A stretch of DNA of 64,000 nt. Origin: Microglena sp. YARC. Its lineage: Eukaryota; Chlorophyta; Chlorophyceae; Chlamydomonadales; Chlamydomonadaceae. How positions within the stretch are numbered: the first letter of the stretch is position 1; each line of letters opens with the position of its first letter. The notes under the pieces are model-generated. The model was not told the origin of the DNA. It saw nothing but the letters and a program-made list of their open reading frames with translations, and searched no databases. Made by a program: the position numbers and the translations under genes. Below are positions 29,701 through 38,343 of this stretch, piece by piece. The stretch spans positions 42,924,397 through 42,988,396 of the forward strand of contig CM039465.1 in assembly GCA_022414725.1 (NCBI GenBank). Direction: 5' to 3'.

Positions 29701-30535
29701 GTGAGTTGCTGACCTGTCACTACCCCCTAAAAACTTGAGGAAAAAGCACTTGCCTGGTGCTGACCTGTCACTAACCCCCCAAAACTTGAGGAAAAAGCAC
29801 TTGCCTGGTGCTGACCTGTCACTACCCCCCAAAAAACTTGAGAAAAAAGAACTTGCCTGGTGCTGACCTGTCACTACCCCCCCATAACTTGAGGAAAAAG
29901 CACTTGCCTGGTGCTGACCTGTCACTACCCCCCCCCATAACTTGAGAAACAAGCACTTGCCTGGTGCTGACCTGTCACTACCCCCCCAAAAACTTGAGAA
30001 ACAAGCACTTGCCTAGTGCTGACCTGTCACTACCCACCCTTCAAAACTTGAGAAACAAGCACTTGCCTAGTGCTGACCTGTCACTACCCCCCCCCAAAAA
30101 CTTGAGAAACAAGCACTTGCCTGGTGCTGACCTGTCACTACCCCCCCCCAAAACTTGAGAAACAAGCACTTGCCTGGTGCTGACCTGTCACTACCCCCCC
30201 CAAAAAACTTGAGAAACAAGCACTTGCCTGGTGCTGACCTGTCACTACCCCCCCCCCAAAACTTGAGAAACAAGCACTTGCCTGGTGCTGACCTGTCACT
30301 ACCCCCCCCCCCCCCCCAAACTTGAGAAACAAGCACTTGCCTGGTGCTGACCTGTCACTACCCCCCCCAAAAAACTTGAGAAACAAGCACTTGCCTAGTG
30401 CTGACCTGTCACTACCCCCCCCCCAAAAAACTTGAGAAACAAGCACTTGCCTGGTGCTGACCTGTCACTACCCCCCCCCCCCAAAAAAAAACTTGAGAAA
30501 CAAGCACTTGCCTGGTGCTGACCCGTCACTACCCA
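29701..30535 (+). repeat. Donor-seeded 51-58-bp minisatellite, 16 copies
   Basis: The first unit is the donor itself: GTTGCTGACCTGTCACTACC follows GTGA of exon 11's donor. The unit is GTGCTGACCTGTCACTACCC, a variable C run, AAAACTTGAGAAACAAGC, ACTTGCCTG. Length differences come almost only from the C run (6-16 C). Confidence 0.9.
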
Positions 30536-30954
30536 TATGTTATGTTATGTTATGTAATTATGTTATGTTATGTTTACACTTCGGCCTACAGGGCTACCGG
30601 TGGACAAAATTAGCCCTAATAGGGCTATTAGCTAAGTTAGCCCTAATAGTGCACAACTAATTTAGCCACACCTAGCCAAACTTAGCCATAAGAACCCAGA
30701 CAAATTGCCATGTGTCAAGGAGAGTGTTGCCATGCATCATGCTAACATTGTTTGGCAATCGTGTGTGATCTTCCCATCATGAGTTCATGCTGCAGTTCCT
30801 CATTACTGCGGAAGCAATCGGTACACCTGTATTATCATATCAAAGCTTTACATTGGAGGAAAATAATTATTCAAGTACATAATAACATAACAGAATATGG
30901 CAAAATCCTGGATGGCTCTGTCCAAACTGTATACCATTTTTGTTGCTTTTGCTA
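30536..30954. other. Intronic, no gene seen
   Basis: (TTATG)n near 30538-30575, then TTAGCCCTAATAG repeats (30609-30655). The rest is AT-rich and without a recognised feature. Confidence 0.5.
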
Positions 30955-31125
30955 CGTAGGGTAGCTTCCTACCAGCTCCATCATGCTACGTAGGGTAGCT
31001 TCCTACCAGCTCCATCATGCTACGTAGGGTAGCTTCCTACCAGCTCCATCATGCTACGTAGGGTAGCTTCCTACCAGCTCCATCATACTACGTAGGGTAG
31101 GGTCCTACCAGCTCCATCATGTATT
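30955..31125 (+). repeat. 34-bp minisatellite, 5 copies
   Basis: Unit GCTACGTAGGGTAGCTTCCT, ACCAGCTCCATCAT, with self-complementary pieces CTACGTAG and GGTAG/CTACC. Copies are almost identical. Confidence 0.9.
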
Positions 31126-31129
31126 CATG

Positions 31130-31480
31130 TATTAATGTCAGCCTTAAGACACACTACTACGCTAGCTGGCTTTAGGTTTGGCCCACCAAATCCTCATCAT
31201 CACGTTGAACATGCAGCAGCTCATTCAGTGCTGCAACTGCCTTCTTCTTGTCCTCAGCCTAAAGCTCCTTGCAGTACGATTTGTTGGTCGCGTCGGAATG
31301 TGCATTGTCGGATTGCGTGTATTGTAGGACGCCATGGGGTTGGCAGGGCTGAATATCCGAGTGCACTTCGTGCAAGAGACGACACACTGCTTCGTGACCC
31401 CATCAGCGTCCCGCCCATCTTCAGAACCTTGCATCTGAGGTCGCTAGAGCTTCTTCTACTTTCCCTTCACGCTATTCAGC
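31130..31480 (-). pseudogene. Possible transposase remnant with BED-like finger
   Basis: On the minus strand, 31434-31225 reads VTKQCVVSCTKCTRIFSPAN. After a frame change it continues HSDATNKSYCKEL and AEDKKKAVAALNELLHVQRD to a stop near 31171. CxxC followed by H..C spacing and the aromatic/Ser/Asn pattern resemble BED zinc fingers of hAT-type transposases. At least one frameshift and one in-frame stop make it a relic if real. It would be a natural relative of the hAT-like MITEs nearby, but that is inference. Confidence 0.3.
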
Positions 31481-31485
31481 CGTGA

Positions 31486-31864
31486 AAAGAGCTGGTTAGG
31501 CGTCAGCTGCGCACTCGTCTGTTTGCCGTTTTTCACTAACCAAGACTTGGGCGGACTGTAAACGGATGCGGTTGCCATTCGCGAATGATAATTACTGAGC
31601 GACGCAATGCGGAAATTAATGAACAATTAATTCAGGGGCTTATACAACAACACTCGCAGAGGACAGGAGATCACCTGTACTGCCTCGTGTCACTGTCGGC
31701 GCACTGTTCCTGCCAGCCTGGCTGAGCCTGCAAGACCTGGTGCTCGTACCCTCACTCTGTGTAACTGTCGCGTTGCGTTTCCAGCCACGCCGACCAGCCA
31801 CTAAGACTTCCTATTTCTCTTCTCTTCACCTTCACCTAGCGCTAAATTTCCGGGATTTATTTCA
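31486..31864. other. Intronic, no gene seen
   Basis: Mixed sequence with balanced composition. No LRR-frame exon or other protein recognised. Confidence 0.4.
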
Positions 31865-32230
31865 GCGCAAGTAGGTGCTAGTAGGTGCTAGTAGGTGCTA
31901 GTAGGTGCTAGTAGGTGCAAGTAGGTGCTAGTAGGTGCAAGTAGGTGCTAGTAGGTGCTAGTAGGTGCTAGTAGGTGCTAGTAGGTTGTTCCATACGAGG
32001 GACCTACTTTTGTTTCGGCACTAGCCCCGCAGAGCCGCTGTGAAGTTACCAACCCACGACCAATGGTGCTAGTAGTACGAAGGTGCAAGTAGGTGCTAGT
32101 AGCAAGTAGGTGCTAGTAGCAAGTAGGTGCTAGTAGCAAGCAGGTGCTAGTAGCGCTAATAGTACGAAACTACTATACCCCCCCGGCCTAACCCTAGTTA
32201 TGTTATGTTATGTCATGTCATGTCATGTCT
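31865..32230 (+). repeat. GTAGGTGCTA decanucleotide arrays
   Basis: About 12 copies of GTAGGTGCTA/GTAGGTGCAA (31868-31985), then a second block with the derived 16-bp unit AGTAGGTGCTAGTAGC (32080-32150), then (TTATG/TCATG)n. Confidence 0.85.
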
Positions 32231-32245
32231 AAACCAACATACTTG

Positions 32246-32268
32246 ACTAGGGAACGGCAATATGATAC
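32246..32268. mobile_element. Family C MITE left-end stub
   Basis: AGGGAACGGCAATATGATA is cut off where R1 starts at 32269, showing R1 inserted into or recombined with this element. Confidence 0.55.
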
Positions 32269-32612
32269 AAGTTCTATTTAGCGTTGCAAGCGACGCTAAA
32301 AAATGGCGAAGAGTGTTCGACGGAGCGACAGGTGGCAACGGAAGCGATTTAGTTACGAGACCGTTAGCTGACGTGTCAGGCTTTGTCTCGGTCAGACGGT
32401 CGGTCGGTCGGTCAAACGGCCAAATTGGTAACCCTGGGGGCCAGGGTACTACTTCTTGTCCAATTGGTCAGCGCTTTTTAGTGCAAAAAGGGCAAAAACT
32501 GCGCGCTGCGCCCACAGGGAGTTGAAAAAACTGCGCAAAACGCAGGGCTTAAAAAAGGCAGCGCTGCCGTACGCGCTTGGTAGTACCCTGCTGGGGGCTC
32601 CTGCACCCTTAC
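32269..32612 (-). repeat. R1 repeat, minus copy split by a MITE
   Basis: R1 body 32269-32441 (GTTGCAAGCGACGCTAAAAA, GTTACGAGACCGTTAGCTGA, GGTAACCCTGGGGGC). It resumes after the 32442-32590 element with CTGGGGGCTCCTGC. Removing the insert and one 8-bp duplicate restores the usual ACCCTGGGGGCTCC of R1. Confidence 0.85.
32442..32590. mobile_element. hAT-like MITE (family A), copy 4, nested in R1
   Basis: 149-bp element with perfect 11-bp ends CAGGGTACTAC and GTAGTACCCTG. Perfect 8-bp target duplications ctgggggc lie at 32434-32441 and 32591-32598. It inserted into an R1 copy, so family A was active after R1 spread. Confidence 0.92.
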
Positions 32613-32634
32613 AGCTCTTGTACCCTATACCAAC

Positions 32635-32733
32635 ATACTTGAACTTGAACTTGAACTTGAACTTGTTGAACTTGATCTTGATCTTGATCTTGAACTTGAA
32701 CTTCAACTTCAACTTGAACATACATACATGACT
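32635..32733 (+). repeat. (GAACTT)n / (GATCTT)n microsatellite
   Basis: Hexamer runs TTGAACTTGAACTTGAAC and TTGATCTTGATC. Confidence 0.8.
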
Positions 32734-33114
32734 AGGGAACGGCAAAATGATATCATATGATATCGTATCATCATATGACATCACATGATCTCGTATGATG
32801 CCGGCAGCAATATGATATCATATGATATCGTATCATCATATGACATCACATGATCTCGTATGATGCCGGCAGCAATATGATATCATATGATATCGTATCA
32901 TCATATGACATCACATGATCTCGTATGATGCCGGCAGCAATATGATATCATATGATATCGTATCATCATATGACATCACATGATCTCGTATGATGCCGGC
33001 AGTTTAACCAGGCCAAAGTTACCATTTGTACACAATATAATATTATACAATTTGTGTGGTAAGATATGATATCATACTCGCCTTTGGTCAGCATTAAATG
33101 ATATGCCGGTCCCT
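32734..33114. mobile_element. AT-rich palindromic MITE (family C), copy 3
   Basis: Left end AGGGAACGGCA, right end CCGGTCCCT. The left part is amplified as four near-identical 65-bp units (AATATGATATCATATGATAT, CGTATCATCATATGACATCA, CATGATCTCGTATGATGCC), then GGCCAAAGTTACC and the shared right half. Confidence 0.8.
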
Positions 33115-33129
33115 GTGCATGGCACACGT

Positions 33130-33345
33130 AACAGGGCTTTTTGGCGGAGCCCCCCCTTCTGGGGGGCGGGAGCCCCCAGTGTTACCCATTTGTCCGTTCG
33201 ACCATCTGACCGTGATGAAGCCTGACACGTCAGCCAACGGTCTCGTAACTAACTCGCTTCCCTTGCCACCTGTCGCTCCGTCGCGATCACTCTCCGCCAA
33301 TTGTTAGTGTCGCATGCGACGCTGTATAGAACTTGTTTCTGCTAT
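33130..33345 (+). repeat. R1 repeat
   Basis: One of the best-preserved copies: TTTTTGGCGGAGCCCCCCC to GCGACGCTGTATAGAACTTG. It abuts an R2 copy. Confidence 0.85.
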
Positions 33346-33590
33346 ATATAGCAATTGCTAGTTTTGACACCGTTATTGGTATACAAATGTTTACAAAAAT
33401 GTTTATGAAATTATCGGTATACAAATGTTTACAGTTTTTGTGTGTGCCCTAAATGGCCCTAAAACTATAAAAGGCAATAAAAGCTATAAAAAGCTATTAA
33501 AAGCACTAAAACGTTGTCCCTGAAGGAGGCCTAAAACCATGCAGCTAGAAAAAACCCACTCGCAGGTTTGTTTTAAAAAGTCATCCAATC
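33340..33590 (-). repeat. R2 repeat, minus copy
   Basis: Begins GCTATATATAGCAATTGCTA, then TTTTGACACCGTTATTGG with a duplicated TATCGGTATACAAATG piece, GGCCCTAAAACTATAAAA, CGTTGTCCCTGAAGGAGG and AAAAACCCACTCGCAGG. Confidence 0.8.
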
Positions 33591-34059
33591 TACCACACTG
33601 TGTTACAATCAGCACACATAGATGCATCATGACCAATCTCCTGTTGCCCTCTCCAGATAGTGTAAAAAATAAACGTATATAAAACGTAAGCGCCCTACGG
33701 ACGACTAGTCAGGGTGATCCCTAGGACCTTAGTTTTAGACTCTATCGCCCCTAGGACTACTTTGACTCAGTTTATATACGTCTTTCGTAAAAATAAACGT
33801 ATATACAAATAGCGGTTTCCAGGTGGCTGTACAGCAACGAACTGGTTGTAGTGCCTGTTGAGATTGGCCAGCTGACCCCACTCTCCTGTTGCCCTCTCCA
33901 GGTGGCTGTACAGCAACAAACTGGTTGTGGTGCCTGTTGAGATTGGCCAGCTGACCCCACTCTCCTGTTGCCCTCTCCAGGTGGCTGTACAGAAACAAAC
34001 TGTTTGTAGTGCCTGTTGAGATTGGCCAGCTGACCCCACTCTCCTGTTGCCCTCTCCAG
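33591..34059 (+). repeat. Echo array of exon 13 acceptor, three 79-bp copies
   Basis: Exon-like starts at 33823, 33902 and 33981, spaced exactly 79 bp: TTTCCAG or CTCTCCAG, GTGGCTGTACAGCAACAAAC, then TGGTTGTAGTGCCTGTTGAG and CCAGCTGACCCCACTCTCC. The echoes diverge from exon after CCAGCTGACC and return to intron (TGTTGCCCTCTCCAG). A stub (CCCTCTCCAG/ATAG) lies at 33649. Confidence 0.85.
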
Positions 34060-34135
34060 GTGGCTGTACAGCAACAAACTGGTTGTAGTGCCTGTTGAGA
34101 TTGGCCAGCTCACCTTACTCAGAAAGCTATGGCTG
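34060..34135 (+). CDS. LRR gene, exon 13 (ninth in joined order)
   Basis: Acceptor CCTCTCCAG/G at 34059 and donor TGGCTG/GTGAGT at 34136; 76 nt, phase 2 to 0. It reads WLYSNKLVVVPVEIGQLTL and LRKLWL. The last strand is completed by exon 14's DDNRIETLP. It is the last of four tandem copies and the only one that carries the LTLLRKLWL end and a donor. Label 12 is unused. Confidence 0.78.
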
Positions 34136-34813
34136 GTGAGTTAGGGTTGGGGTGGGGGAGGGGCAGTGGTGTGTGTGTGCATGTTGTGTGTGTTTGTGGG
34201 GGTAGGTGGGGTGGGGTTGGTGTTTGGGGCGGGGGTGGGGCAGTGCGAGGGAGAGTGTTTGTGTATGGTGTGGTGTGTGCGGTGGTGTGTGTGTGGTGGT
34301 GGTGGATGGGGGCGGTGTGGATGGGGGGGGGGGGCAAGTAAACTCAGCCAGGAAGCTATGGATGGTGAGTTAGGGTGGGGTGGGGTGGGGGGGGCAGTGT
34401 TGGAGAGATTGTTTGTGTATGGTGTGGTGTGTGCGGTGGTGTGTGTGTAGTTGTGGTTGTTGATGATGTGTGTGTGTATGTGGCGTGTGTGTGTGTGGGG
34501 GGGGGGGGGGGGGGGGGACAGTGTGAGAGAGAGTGTTTGTGTTTGGTGTGTGCGGTGGGGGTGGGGGGGGGGGGGAGAGGGCAAATAAACTCAGCCAGAA
34601 AGTTATAGCTAGTGAGTTAGGGTTGGGGTGTGTGTGTGGCAGTGAGAGAGATTGTTTGTGTATTGTGGGGTGTGTGCGGTGGGGTGTTTGTGTGTGTGTG
34701 TGTGTGGGGGGGGGGGCAATGTGAGAGAGAGAGTTTTTTTATGGTGTGGTGTCTCACACATTCCCCCACCCCACCCCACCCCACCCCACCCCTATCCCCC
34801 TCCCACCCCCCAG
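34136..34813 (+). repeat. GT/G-rich intron with donor echoes
   Basis: Two echoes of the exon 13 end and donor follow the real one: CCAGGAAGCTATGGATG/GTGAG near 34345 and CCAGAAAGTTATAGCTA/GTGAG near 34595. They are set in (TG)n, (GGT)n and poly-G sequence. Val/Cys/Gly-rich open frames here are compositional. Confidence 0.75.
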
Positions 34814-35170
34814 GATGACAATCGCATTGAGACGCTATCAGAGGGGATGTTTCACCACCTCACCAACCTCCAGGAGCTGTACTTGAACAAGAACAACCTA
34901 TCCCACCACCACCACCACCACACAAAAACAACATACACACCACATCACCACCACAACACTCACACAGCACCACCTCACACATACACACATACCACAGCTA
35001 CCACAAACTATTCCTCTCACACTGCCCCACCACCACCCCACCACCACCACAACCACCTGCCACATGCACACACCACAACACCCCCGCCAAAACCCCACCA
35101 CATTCAACACACACAAAATCTCTCTCAAACTGCCCTATCCCCACCCCTATCCCCCACCCCCACCCCCCAG
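34814..35170 (+). pseudogene. Echo of exon 14
   Basis: After CCCCCCAG, 34814-34905 repeats the first 90 nt of exon 14 (GATGACAATCGCATTGAGAC, TGTACTTGAACAAGAACAAC) and then runs into (CAC)n. The repeat unit is 357 bp, so the frame stays open into the real exon, but the reading between is His/Thr-rich filler. Confidence 0.7.
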
Positions 35171-35311
35171 GATGACAATCGCATTGAGACGCTACCAGAG
35201 GGGATGTTTGACCACCTCACCAACCTCCAGGAGCTGTACTTGAACAAGAACAACCTCCACCACCTCCCTACCGACCTAGCCACAATGACACAGCTCCGGC
35301 GTTTGTACTTG
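35171..35311 (+). CDS. LRR gene, exon 14 (tenth in joined order)
   Basis: Acceptor CACCCCCCAG/G at 35170 and donor TACTTG/GTAGGT at 35312; 141 nt, phase 0 to 0. It reads DDNRIETLPEGMFDHLTN, LQELYLNKNNLHHLPTDL, ATMTQ, LRRLYL. The first unit is 24 residues, the usual length for the GMFDHLTN type of LRR. The protein should continue with xxNxLxxLP; no convincing next exon was found, so the gene is incomplete at its 3' end. Confidence 0.8.
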
Positions 35312-35990
35312 GTAGGTGTTTGAGCACCGTATCACTTCTTCCTCTTTAATAAATAAATAAATAAATAGTGCGCCATAATGACACAGCTCCGGCGTATGTA
35401 CTTGGTAGGTCCTTGAGCACCGTATCACTTTCTCTTTAATAAATAAATACATACATAATCAGTACGCCATAATAGCACAGCTTCGGCGCTTGTACTTGGT
35501 AGGTGTTTGGGCACCATATGTATATTGTATATATATTGTATATTGTATATTGTATATGTATATTGTATATGTATATGTATATATATTGTATTTGTATATG
35601 TATATTGTATATTGTATATATATATTTGTTTAGATCACTTCATCTTTAATAAATAAACACCTATTTTATTTATATTAAAATACGCCTGTACTTAGTAAGT
35701 GTTTGAGCACCAGAGATTTTTTTCTGTCATGAGCATCACCTACCTACCGACCTTTCTGTTATGACACAGCTCCGGCATTTGTACTCGGTAGGTCTTTGAT
35801 CAACACATAAATTAATCGATATTGTATTTATATTAAAATACTCCTGTACTTGGTAGGTGTTTGAGCACTGTATCACTTCTTCTTTAATACATAAATACAT
35901 TAATAAATAAATGCATTCATACATAAATACGCAGTATGCCTTATTATGAGGCGTGAGGTTGAGGGGGGCAGCCCATTTGCACTTCTTCTT
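35312..35990 (+). repeat. Echo array of exon 14 donor, AT repeats, R8
   Basis: Copies of CAGCTCCGGCGT(A/T)TGTA plus CTTG/GTAGGT lie at about 35384, 35477 and 35766, with shorter TACTTGGTAGGTGTTTGAGC pieces at 35690 and 35846. Each is followed by (AAAT)n, GAGCACCGTATCACTTC, or (TA)n (35515-35640). An R8 copy is at 35930-35985. Confidence 0.75.
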
Positions 35991-36099
35991 TATTCATACA
36001 ACAATACGAGTAAATATATATTTGTATACCGGTATCACATAATAAAAGGCGATTGGGTACAAAACATTTCTTCCAGTTCTTCCTTTTTTAAGCGTTCTT

Positions 36100-36260
36100 G
36101 ACAATAATGCATGCCCCGGAGTGGAACAGATTACCCAGGGGTCGCGAACACTGCCACCCAGGGTCTTACTATGAGGCGACTTAGTACTGATCAAGATTCC
36201 ACCCCCGCCCTGCGACCGACGGGATTTGAACCCACCCACTCCGGGGCATGCATTATTGTC
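36100..36260. repeat. 25-bp perfect inverted repeat with tRNA-like arm
   Basis: GACAATAATGCATGCCCCGG.. (36100-36124) and its exact reverse complement (36236-36260) enclose 111 bp. On the minus strand the right side carries GTAGCCTAGCTGTCGTGAC (A-box-like) and GGGTTCAAATCCC (B-box-like). It is probably a tRNA-derived repeat that has folded back on itself. Confidence 0.65.
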
Positions 36261-36299
36261 ACGACAGCTAGGCTACGAGGGCTGTTTGGACATCTGATC

Positions 36300-36545
36300 A
36301 GACAGGGATCCCTCAAAAAAACCCACCTTGTTATACATCTGGAGAGTAGGCAGGATGTGCTGCTGTCCTGTCTTAGCATTGTTTTGCTGAGTTTATTCAA
36401 TGATATCTTGTCTGTATGCTCCGGGTATGCTCCTTATTTTATGGTTTGTGGGGGTACCAAAAACCCTCATCAGGTTATATATCTGGAGAGTAGGCAGGAT
36501 GTGCAGCTGTCCTGTCTTGGCACTGTTTAGCTGAGTTTATGTAAC
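36300..36545 (+). repeat. Two-copy tandem, 142 bp apart
   Basis: CATCTGGAGAGTAGGCAGGA, TGTGCTGCTGTCCTGTCTTA and GTTTTGCTGAGTTTA appear at 36338-36397 and, slightly changed, at 36480-36540. Confidence 0.75.
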
Positions 36546-36639
36546 GCTTTCTTGCTGCCCAACGTGACGTTTTGAACAGCCAGGGGTAGTGGTGAATATT
36601 CGGTTGGTCGAGGGTCGGTATCTCCCTAAGTGCGCCTAC

Positions 36640-37070
36640 TACTTTCTGTACCGTACTTGGTAGGTGTTTGAGGACCGTATCACTTCTTTTTTAATTCATA
36701 AATACATATTTTATGTATATTAAATGATGGATGTAATCGGTAGGTCTTTGAGCACCGCACCACTTCATCTTTTATAAAGACACAAATAAAACAAACATCA
36801 ATTGATTAATTAATTCATTCATTCATCCATTCATTAATTGAAACAAATAAATACAAAAATAGTTCGCCCTAATACGAGGCGTGAGGTTGAGGGGTCCAGC
36901 CCGTGTACTTCTCATTTATTCATACAACAATACGAGTAAAAATATATTCATACACCGGTCTCTAATAATAAAACGATTGTTTTGGGGTTCAGTCCATCAA
37001 TGTTTTTTATTTTTAGCCCTTCCTGTCACAGTTGCGCAAGTCCCTTTAACCTATATGTAGGGTTAGGAAG
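36640..37070 (+). repeat. Donor echoes, R8 and R5
   Basis: Further exon 14 donor echoes (TACTTGGTAGGTGTTTGAGG at 36654; TCGGTAGGTCTTTGAGC at 36738), then R8 (36845-36915) and R5 (36985-37060). Confidence 0.65.
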
Positions 37071-37935
37071 CAAGAGTATGTTTTGATTTTTATGTGCCGT
37101 ATATACGTATGAACGTATGAACGTATGCATATAAACGAATGAAAATGTATGAGATTTTCATGTACTTCTGGAGAAAATACTTTCACATGGGTTTAAAGGT
37201 ATTGCCACGCAGCTAATTTCATTGACATCACATATCAACTATCAACTATCAAAAAATCTGGCAAGTTTAGGTTGTCCAACTGCCAGAAAAAGAAATCACG
37301 ACCAGAAGCGCGCCGACCAAGAAGAGTAATCTAAGGGAGCCATTCAACGCCAGTTGGATTACTATACAACTGTGTGTTTAATAATTGAAGTATACAACTA
37401 TATTGCAATATCGCCCATGCTCTCATTGCACTTGGCTTGCGCCATCAATCCACCGAGCCCACAAGGGAGCACAATGGAATGGAAGGCTATGTGACATTCT
37501 GATATATGTGGCTCTGTGCCTGCTATCTAGCTATCTAAATCAAAATTTTGGCCAAATTTGAACAACATGGTGCACTTGAAATGTTAATTGTATTGCATAC
37601 CAGCATATTGTGATAGAGGATGTCTGTGGCTTTCCATTGAGCTATCTAAATCAAAAATTGAATGAAAATTGAGGAAGTTAAATGCTGGGAAGCGTGCTGT
37701 ACTTTTCGACGTACACTACTCATACGTTTGGACATACGCATGAGTATATGTTTCGAGAAAAAAACAAATGTATGAATATACGTATGAATATATTAACGTA
37801 TGGTCATACGTTCATATGTCGACCCAACCCTATCTATTGGTCCTACCCCTGGACTGATATTTGGCTTTGCATACTGCCGTACCCCTTGCACACTACCTCC
37901 CATAACCTGCCATCACCATAACTTTTGAAAGAAGA
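37071..37935. other. No gene seen
   Basis: AT-rich with GAACGTATGAACGTATGCAT-type short repeats near 37110 and 37770-37820. No LRR-frame exon. Confidence 0.45.
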
Positions 37936-37939
37936 TGTG

Positions 37940-38240
37940 AGCTATAGGTCAACCCACTTTTTGTTTGAATGGAATTTGTTTTGAGCGCAATAGACTATGA
38001 TTCATTCCTAACAAAGGTTATTCAACTTAGGGAAGCCCAAAGTAAAGAAATGAGCATGTTTCACTTTACCTGGTTCCCACCAATTGAGCAAAGCCAAATG
38101 TCAGTATTTATATATTGAACTAATGTAATTGGGCGACTTTATGCCAAAAATATTGTCTTTGGATTGGAAACCATAGGCTAGAAGCCTAAAACCATGCGAT
38201 TTAAGCCGCCCAAGACTTAGGTACCTATGGAGATTTTTTG
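37940..38240 (+). mobile_element. Fragment of inverted-repeat element T1
   Basis: Matches the right part of the 54.8-55.85 kb element (TGTTTCACTTTACCTGG, CTAATGTAATTGGGCGAC, GACTTAGGTACCTATGGAGA) and ends in the same terminal repeat. Truncated on the left. Confidence 0.65.
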
Positions 38241-38252
38241 TATATATTTTTT

Positions 38253-38287
<35 letters not shown>

Positions 38288-38292
38288 TTTGT

Positions 38293-38342
<50 letters not shown>
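38241..38342 (+). repeat. (TTTA)n microsatellite
   Basis: About 25 TTTA units between two T1 ends. T1 copies are bordered by TTTA runs at 46015, 54800 and 55900 as well. Confidence 0.85.

Positions 38343-38343
<1 letters not shown>

Noticed and set aside
34129..35323. Single long open frame covering 34652-35323
   Set aside because: Joins GT-rich intron, an exon 14 echo and the real exon because the echo unit is 357 bp; only 35171-35311 fits LRR phase.
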